This document shows, piece by piece, positions 59,273 through 64,000 of a stretch of 64,000 nt of DNA. Position 1 is the stretch's first letter; every line of letters begins with the position of its first letter. The translations under genes and the position numbers were made by a program. Source of the DNA: Mycobacterium sp. ACS1612 (lineage in GTDB: Bacteria; Actinomycetota; Actinomycetes; Mycobacteriales; Mycobacteriaceae); NCBI RefSeq assembly GCF_001667505.1, contig NZ_LZHZ01000070.1:41869-105868 (forward strand). The letters run 5' to 3'. The notes under the pieces were generated by a model. The model was not told where the DNA came from. It did no database searches and was given only the letters and a program-made list of their open reading frames with translations.

Positions 59273-60496
59273 ATGGCCCGCAAGCTTCCGTATCCGGTGT
59301 TCGACGCCGACAACCACTTCTACGAGCCGAAAGAAGCTCTGACCAAGTTCCTGCCGGACCACCGCAAGAACGTCATCGACTACATCGAGGTGCGTGGCCG
59401 GACCAAGATCATGGTCCGCAATCAGGTCAGCGACTACATCCCGAACCCCACTTTCGAGGTCGTTGCTCGTCCGGGCGCACAGGAGGAGTACTTCCGGCAC
59501 GGCAGCGGTGGCAAGAGCTTCCGCGAGGTGATGGGCAAGCCGATGAAGGCGATCCCGGCGTTCCGCGAACCCGCGGCGCGCCTGGAGGTGATGGACGGAC
59601 TGGGTCTCGACTATTCGCTGATGTTCCCGACCCTGGCCAGCCTGGTCGAGGAGCGGATGAAGGACGACCCTGAGCTGATCCACGACGTCATCCACGCGCT
59701 CAACGAATGGATGTACGAGACATGGCAATTCAACTACGAGAACCGGATCTTCTCCACGCCCGTCATCACGCTGCCCATCGTCGACCGCGCCCTGGAGGAA
59801 CTCGAATGGTGCCTGGAGCGCGGCGCCAAGACGGTGCTCGTCCGCCCCGCGCCGGTGCCAGGAATGCGTGGCACCCGGTCGTTCGGTACTGAGGAGTTCG
59901 ACCCGTTCTGGGATGCCTGCGTCAAGGCAGGCATCCCGGTGTCGATGCACGCGTCGGACTCCGGATACGCCGAGTACCTGAACGACTGGGAGCCTGCCGA
60001 CGAGTTCCTGCCGTTCAAACCGACCGCGTTCCGGATGGTCGCGATGGGCAAGCGGCCGATCGAGGACTCGATGGCGGCGCTGGTGTGCCACGGCGCGCTG
60101 ACCCGCAACCCCGACCTGCGGATCCTGTCTATCGAGAACGGCGCCGACTGGGTGCCCTACCTGTTCAAGCAATTCGAGAACACCTACAAGAGGATGCCGC
60201 AGGCGTTCCCCGAGGATCCCGTGCAGGCCTTCAAGCGCGGCGTCTACGTCGCGCCGTTCTGGGAGGACGACTTCGCCAAGATGGCCCAGTTGTGCGGGAT
60301 CGACCGCATCATCTTCGGATCGGACTGGCCGCATCCCGAAGGCTTGGCCGAACCGACGCATCTGGTCGATGACCTACAGGACCTCGACGCGGAAGGCCAG
60401 CGAAAGGTCATGGGCGGGAACATGATCGACCTCTTCAAGGTCGAGAACAAGATCGTCCACAACCCCGACGTGCCGCCTCTCGTCATTCCCGCCTGA
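59273..60496 (+). CDS. Amidohydrolase-family (Amidohydro_2/ACMSD-like) protein
   Basis: 407-residue metal-dependent TIM barrel. Metal-site residues include the Asp-x-Asp-x-His start (VFDADNHFYEP), His in VSMHASDSGY, and Asp in IFGSDWPHPEG near the C-terminus, the family order. Such enzymes hydrolyse or decarboxylate ring-derived acids, and mycobacterial homologues accompany lipid or steroid breakdown genes. ATG at 59273 has a strong ribosome site. It leads an operon with two acyl-CoA dehydrogenases. Confidence 0.9.
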   Translation: MARKLPYPVFDADNHFYEPKEALTKFLPDHRKNVIDYIEVRGRTKIMVRNQVSDYIPNPTFEVVARPGAQEEYFRHGSGGKSFREVMGKPMKAIPAFREPAARLEVMDGLGLDYSLMFPTLASLVEERMKDDPELIHDVIHALNEWMYETWQFNYENRIFSTPVITLPIVDRALEELEWCLERGAKTVLVRPAPVPGMRGTRSFGTEEFDPFWDACVKAGIPVSMHASDSGYAEYLNDWEPADEFLPFKPTAFRMVAMGKRPIEDSMAALVCHGALTRNPDLRILSIENGADWVPYLFKQFENTYKRMPQAFPEDPVQAFKRGVYVAPFWEDDFAKMAQLCGIDRIIFGSDWPHPEGLAEPTHLVDDLQDLDAEGQRKVMGGNMIDLFKVENKIVHNPDVPPLVIPA

Positions 60497-60505
60497 ACGG
60501 ATCAC

Positions 60506-61639
60506 ATGACCGACGACGCAAATCCGGAACGGCTGCTGTTCGCCTCGACGACCCAGTCGTTTCTGGAGAAGGAAGCCTCGCTGAGCCGCCTGCGTGAACT
60601 GCACGCGGCGGGCGTTGCCTTCGACGCCGACTGGTGGCGACGCGCCGCCGAACTCGGCTGGACCAGTCTGCTGGTGCCCGAGGATCTCGGCGGTGGCAGC
60701 GTATCCGGGGACGGAGTCGCCGATCTGGCGCTCGTCGCCGAGTTGGCAGGCAGGACCGTCGCCCCTGGGCCGCTGCACCCGGTCAGCACCGTGCTGGCCG
60801 CCCTCGCCGAGGCACCCGAAAACCACACGGACACGATCGAATCGCTCGTGTCGGGGGAGGTCGTCGGCTCGTGGGCGGTGTACGAGCCTGGCAAGCCGTG
60901 GGCTCCGCTGGACGCGCAGACCACGGCGACCAAAATCGGAAACGGTTACCGGATCGAGGGTGTCAAGGATCGCGTCGAGGCGGGACCTCAAAGCGCGGTG
61001 CTGATGCTCGTCGCGCAATGCGACGGCGCGGTGCGTCAGTTCCTGGTTCCGACGGACGCGGCCGGGGTGCGCGTTGAGCGGCAACGCTCGATCGACATGG
61101 TCAAAAGCTATGCCCGCGTGCACTTCGACGGCGTCGAGGTCGACGAGTCCGCGGTGGTCGGCACCGTTGAGCAGACGCCCGGCATCATCGCGCGGCAAAG
61201 CCAGATCGCGCAGGTGCTGCAGTGCGCCGAGGTGGTCGGCATTCTCGACACCGTGCTGGCCTTCACCATCCAGTGGGGATTCGACCGACATTCGTTCGGC
61301 CGCCCGATCGGCTCCTACCAGGCGCTCAAGCACAAGTACGCAGACCTCAAGATCTGGTTCGAGTCCTGCCGCGCCACCACCAATGCCGCGGTCACGGCGG
61401 TCGCTTCCCGTTCGCCCGGTGCTGATTTGGTGGTCAGTGTGGCGAAATCCTATGTGGGCGAACACGCTCCTGGCATGCTGCAGGACTGCGTGCAGTTGCA
61501 CGGCGGCATCGGGGTGACGTGGGAACACGACCTGCACCTCTTCCTGCGCCGGGCCACGCTGTACCGCTCGATGTTCGGCACACCGGAGGAACACAATCTG
61601 CGGGTCTACCGTCTCACCGAACTGGAGGCCGCGTCATGA
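60506..61639 (+). CDS. Acyl-CoA dehydrogenase, smaller subunit type
   Basis: 377-residue FAD flavoprotein. ACAD segments are AAELGWTSLLVPEDLGGGS, GVKDRVEAGPQSAVL, FDGVEVDESAVVG, then FTIQWGFDRHSFGRPIGSYQALKHKYADLKIWFESCRA and DCVQLHGGIGVTWEHDLHLFLRRA. The N-terminal helical domain is shortened, as in FadE proteins that work as heteromers. Starts 10 bases after the amidohydrolase stop; its stop overlaps the next ATG (ATGA), consistent with a stable pair. The acyl-CoA substrate is unknown. Confidence 0.92.
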   Translation: MTDDANPERLLFASTTQSFLEKEASLSRLRELHAAGVAFDADWWRRAAELGWTSLLVPEDLGGGSVSGDGVADLALVAELAGRTVAPGPLHPVSTVLAALAEAPENHTDTIESLVSGEVVGSWAVYEPGKPWAPLDAQTTATKIGNGYRIEGVKDRVEAGPQSAVLMLVAQCDGAVRQFLVPTDAAGVRVERQRSIDMVKSYARVHFDGVEVDESAVVGTVEQTPGIIARQSQIAQVLQCAEVVGILDTVLAFTIQWGFDRHSFGRPIGSYQALKHKYADLKIWFESCRATTNAAVTAVASRSPGADLVVSVAKSYVGEHAPGMLQDCVQLHGGIGVTWEHDLHLFLRRATLYRSMFGTPEEHNLRVYRLTELEAAS

Positions 61640-62889
61640 CCGAAACCGCTTCTGCTCCGCCCCAAACGGAATCGGTCGACGAGTTCGCCGCCCGCGCCCG
61701 AGCGTGGCTGGCCGACAACATGCCGCGCATCGACCCGGCCAACCCGCCCGAACACGACCGCGGTGAAGAGGAACCGTGGCGGCGCGCCCGTGAGCTGCAG
61801 AAGAAGCTGTACGCCGGTGGATTTGCCGGAATCTGTTTCCCCCGCGAGTACGGCGGGCTGGGCCTCCCGATCGCCTACCAAAAGGCGTTCGACAACGAGT
61901 CCCGAAACTACGAGATGCCGGTGATCCTCAACACCCCGACATTCACCATCTGCGCGGCGACGATCCTTGACACCGGCTCCGAAGAGCAGAAACGCAAGCA
62001 CATCTCCGCGGTCCTGCGTGGCGAAGAGGTACTGGTCCAGTTGCTCTCGGAACCGAGCGGCGGATCGGACCTTGCGGGAGTCATCACCCGCGCCGACCGG
62101 GTCGGCGACAAATGGGTGATCAACGGCGCCAAGACCTGGAGCACAAGCGCTTTCGCCGCCGACTACGGGTTGATGTTGGCCCGCACCAACTGGGACGTGC
62201 CCAAGCACGAGGGCCTGACGATGTTCCTGGTGCCGATCAACAGCCCCGGCATCACCCTGCGGCGGATCAAGCAGGTGAACGGATCGGTCGAATTCTGCGA
62301 GGAGTTCTTCGACAACCTCGAACTCGGCGACGACGCCGTTGTCGGCGAGGTCAACCAAGGCTGGCAGGTCGCGTCGCGGCAGCTCTACCACGAGCGACGC
62401 GCAGTAGGCGGCGGCTCCGAGTTCGCCAGCGGCATTGGCGCAGAAGGCAAGTCGGATGTGCCGATCGACTACGTGTCACTGCTGGCGACGTTGGGGCAGG
62501 CGGACAACGAACGACTCCGAGCCCTCGCGGGCCGGGCGCTGGTGCACCGGGCGGTGCGCGACCAGTTGATCGACCACGTGTACCACGGCGTCCTCGACGG
62601 TTCGCTGCCACCTGCAGCGGGTTCGATCATCCGCGTCACGCACGCCGAGATTCACCACCTCGAGATCGACACCGTGCTGGCCATCACCGGCAGCGCCGGC
62701 GTGGTCGACGGCGGCGACGACCTGATCCGCTACGGCGACCGGTACCTGTCAAGGCAGGCGAGTGCGCTCGGCGGCGGCACCACCGAGATCGCGAAAAACA
62801 TCATCGGCGAACGCATTTTGGGCTTCCCCCGCGAATACGCCGCCGACCGCGGTGTGCCGTTCAACCAGGTGAAGCGCAACAAGACCTGA
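61636..62889 (+). CDS. Acyl-CoA dehydrogenase, larger subunit type
   Basis: 417-residue ACAD. Signature stretches are GGFAGICFPREYGGLGLPIAYQ, LLSEPSGGSDLAGVITRADRVGDKWVINGAKTWST and the C-terminal GGGTTEIAKNIIGERILGFPRE. At the usual catalytic Glu near the C-terminus (IYEGT in short-chain enzymes) this has GGGT, so the base may come from another position or from the partner, as known for heteromeric FadE pairs. Likely forms a complex with the preceding subunit. Confidence 0.93.
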   Translation: MTETASAPPQTESVDEFAARARAWLADNMPRIDPANPPEHDRGEEEPWRRARELQKKLYAGGFAGICFPREYGGLGLPIAYQKAFDNESRNYEMPVILNTPTFTICAATILDTGSEEQKRKHISAVLRGEEVLVQLLSEPSGGSDLAGVITRADRVGDKWVINGAKTWSTSAFAADYGLMLARTNWDVPKHEGLTMFLVPINSPGITLRRIKQVNGSVEFCEEFFDNLELGDDAVVGEVNQGWQVASRQLYHERRAVGGGSEFASGIGAEGKSDVPIDYVSLLATLGQADNERLRALAGRALVHRAVRDQLIDHVYHGVLDGSLPPAAGSIIRVTHAEIHHLEIDTVLAITGSAGVVDGGDDLIRYGDRYLSRQASALGGGTTEIAKNIIGERILGFPREYAADRGVPFNQVKRNKT

Positions 62890-62908
62890 ACAATTCCCTC
62901 GCGAGCCG

Positions 62909-63922
62909 CTAGAAAAGTGTCGGTTGCAGGACCTCGGCGGGCGGTGGCGGCGCCTGCGCCGCGCGGAACGACCGCTTGTCCGGGGCCAGCCCGTACCTGG
63001 CCACCAGCGGCGCCGCCCGGTCGTGCAGCATCTTCCGGTAGTCGGCCGGCAGATACGCTCCGCGCCTGTACAACTCGCGGTACTCGCGCACGAGTTCGGG
63101 ATGCGATTTCGCCAACCACGCCATGAACCAGCCGCGCGTCGAACCGCGCAGATGCAGACCGAACACCGTCACACCCGTGGCCCCCGCCTCCGCGATCTGG
63201 CGTAATAGCCCGTCGAGGTGCTCGGCCGAATCGGTCAACCGCGGCAGCACCGGCGCGACCATCACGTGACACCCCAGCCCCGCTTCGCGGATGGCGGAGA
63301 TCAACCCCAATCTTGCTTGCGGCGTGGGTGTTCCGGGCTCGACGTCCTTGTGCAACTCGGGATCCCCGATCGCCAGCGACACCGCGACGCTGACCTCGAC
63401 GGCATCCGCGGCTTGGGTGATCAACGGCAGATCGCGACGCAGCAGCGTGCCCTTCGTCAGGATGGAGAACGGTGTGCCGGACTCCGCGAGTGCACCGATG
63501 ATGCCCGGCATCAGCGCGTAGCGACCCTCTGCGCGTTGATAAGGGTCGGTGTTGGTGCCGAGCGCGACGGTTTCGCGTTGCCACGTCCGGCGGTGCAGTT
63601 CGCGCCGCAGCACCTCGGCGACGTTGGTCTTCACCACTACCTGGGTGTCGAAATCGGTGCCGCAGTCGAGATCGAGGTACTCGTGGGTGGGCCGCGCAAA
63701 GCAGTACCGGCAGGCGTGCGAACAACCGCGGTAGCCGTTCACGGTGTACCGAAATGGCAACATCGACGCTGCGGGCACCTTGTTCAGCGCGCTTTTGCAG
63801 AGAATCTCGTGAAACGTCATGCCCTCGAACTGCGGGCTGCGAACGCTGCGCACGAAGCCGATGCGTTGCAAGCCGGGCAAGGCGCCGTCGTCGACGCTGA
63901 TGCCCTGCCGATCCCACCGCAC
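62909..63922 (-). CDS. Radical SAM protein, Rv2578c family
   Basis: 337-residue protein related to SplB/Elp3-like radical SAM enzymes. The [4Fe-4S] motif C67-x3-C71-x2-C74 reads CSHACRYC; next are ALGTNTDPYQ, SILTKGTLLRRDLPLI and FGLHLRGSTRG in the barrel. The C-terminal Pro-rich tail (APPPPAEVLQPTLF) resembles a sliding-clamp-binding motif (QPTLF), inference only. Substrate unknown; a DNA or nucleotide role is possible. Convergent with the acyl-CoA dehydrogenase gene. Confidence 0.92.
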   Translation of the reverse strand: MRWDRQGISVDDGALPGLQRIGFVRSVRSPQFEGMTFHEILCKSALNKVPAASMLPFRYTVNGYRGCSHACRYCFARPTHEYLDLDCGTDFDTQVVVKTNVAEVLRRELHRRTWQRETVALGTNTDPYQRAEGRYALMPGIIGALAESGTPFSILTKGTLLRRDLPLITQAADAVEVSVAVSLAIGDPELHKDVEPGTPTPQARLGLISAIREAGLGCHVMVAPVLPRLTDSAEHLDGLLRQIAEAGATGVTVFGLHLRGSTRGWFMAWLAKSHPELVREYRELYRRGAYLPADYRKMLHDRAAPLVARYGLAPDKRSFRAAQAPPPPAEVLQPTLF

Positions 63923-63932
63923 CTGTCTTGAG

Positions 63933-64000
63933 TCAAGAAGTTGGCAGGTTCGTGCTGTCGAGGTAGGCCTGCTTGGGGGTGCGGTCTTCCAGTGCTTGGT
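63933..64000 (-). mobile_element. C-terminal end of an IS3/IS481-type transposase (cut by the window edge)
   Basis: The minus strand from the window edge reads QALEDRTPKQAYLDSTNLPT and then stops at 63933. The phrase QALxDRTPxxAY is the usual C-terminus of DDE integrase-type transposases (after the H-Q-A-L-G motif). Only the last 21 or so residues are visible, so the element cannot be typed. No terminal inverted repeat was identified in 63923-63935. Confidence 0.6.

Noticed and set aside
1..64000. CRISPR arrays, tRNA and rRNA genes, prophage
   Set aside because: None recognised. The short repeats at 4482, 19639 and 31717 are contiguous or nearly contiguous, without spacers, so they are not CRISPR. 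No structural RNA pattern was seen, though a covariance-model search would be needed to exclude small RNAs.

Overview
The window is high-GC actinobacterial DNA from a mycobacterium, most likely a fast-growing Mycolicibacterium-type species. Gene order matches, from memory, the M. tuberculosis Rv2532c to Rv2578c segment: Rv2532c-nusB-efp-pepQ-Rv2536-aroQ-aroB-aroK-aroC, prepilin peptidase-aroE-mltG-ruvX-alaS-yjbQ-Rv2557/58-rarA, the Rv2566-2569 group, aspS-Rv2573-Rv2575 and Rv2578c. F420-dependent enzymes, frequent GTG starts and many 1-4 base gene overlaps fit this. I saw no tRNA, rRNA or CRISPR array.

Layout. 1-3.3 kb: an ABC importer operon on the minus strand (permease cut by the window edge, lipoprotein binding protein, two-cluster ferredoxin, GntR regulator), probably for a sulfonate-, taurine- or nitrate-like solute, with a possible 28-codon leader ORF in front. 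3.5-10.3 kb: nusB, efp, pepQ and the shikimate block aroC-aroK-aroB-aroQ. 10.3-11.8 kb: a SnoaL/DUF3237/TetR operon with a clear operator. 12.1-24 kb: prepilin peptidase, EamA exporter, LLM oxidoreductase, aroE-mltG-ruvX-alaS, YjbQ, stress proteins, an ArsR/SRPBCC pair and rarA. 24-35.1 kb: DUF3097, an ASCH/HTH-like protein, an isomerase-like barrel, then a compact five-gene operon (DUF389 membrane protein, transglutaminase+DUF2126, circularly permuted ATP-grasp+alpha-E, second transglutaminase, zinc metallopeptidase) that looks like an uncharacterised peptide- or protein-modification system.

35.1-49.05 kb is a probable accessory island between that operon and aspS. It holds a decayed MmcQ/YjbR gene, a small-membrane-peptide/LysR/ECF-sigma operon, a large LuxR (LAL) regulator, an alpha/beta hydrolase lacking its nucleophile, an SDR, two F420-dependent reductases and a decayed copy, a selenium-binding-protein homologue, an HxlR/thiolase pair, and a natural Baeyer-Villiger-monooxygenase/esterase fusion. 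49-57.6 kb returns to core genes (aspS, ketopantoate-reductase-like protein, YpfJ protease), with a carboxylesterase, a DUF885 peptidase-like protein, an HTTM-like membrane protein and a broken membrane-protein gene beside it. 57.6-62.9 kb is a TetR-controlled acyl-CoA catabolic module (thioesterase, TetR, amidohydrolase, two acyl-CoA dehydrogenases) with two matching palindromic operators. The window ends in an Rv2578c-type radical SAM protein and the tail of a transposase.
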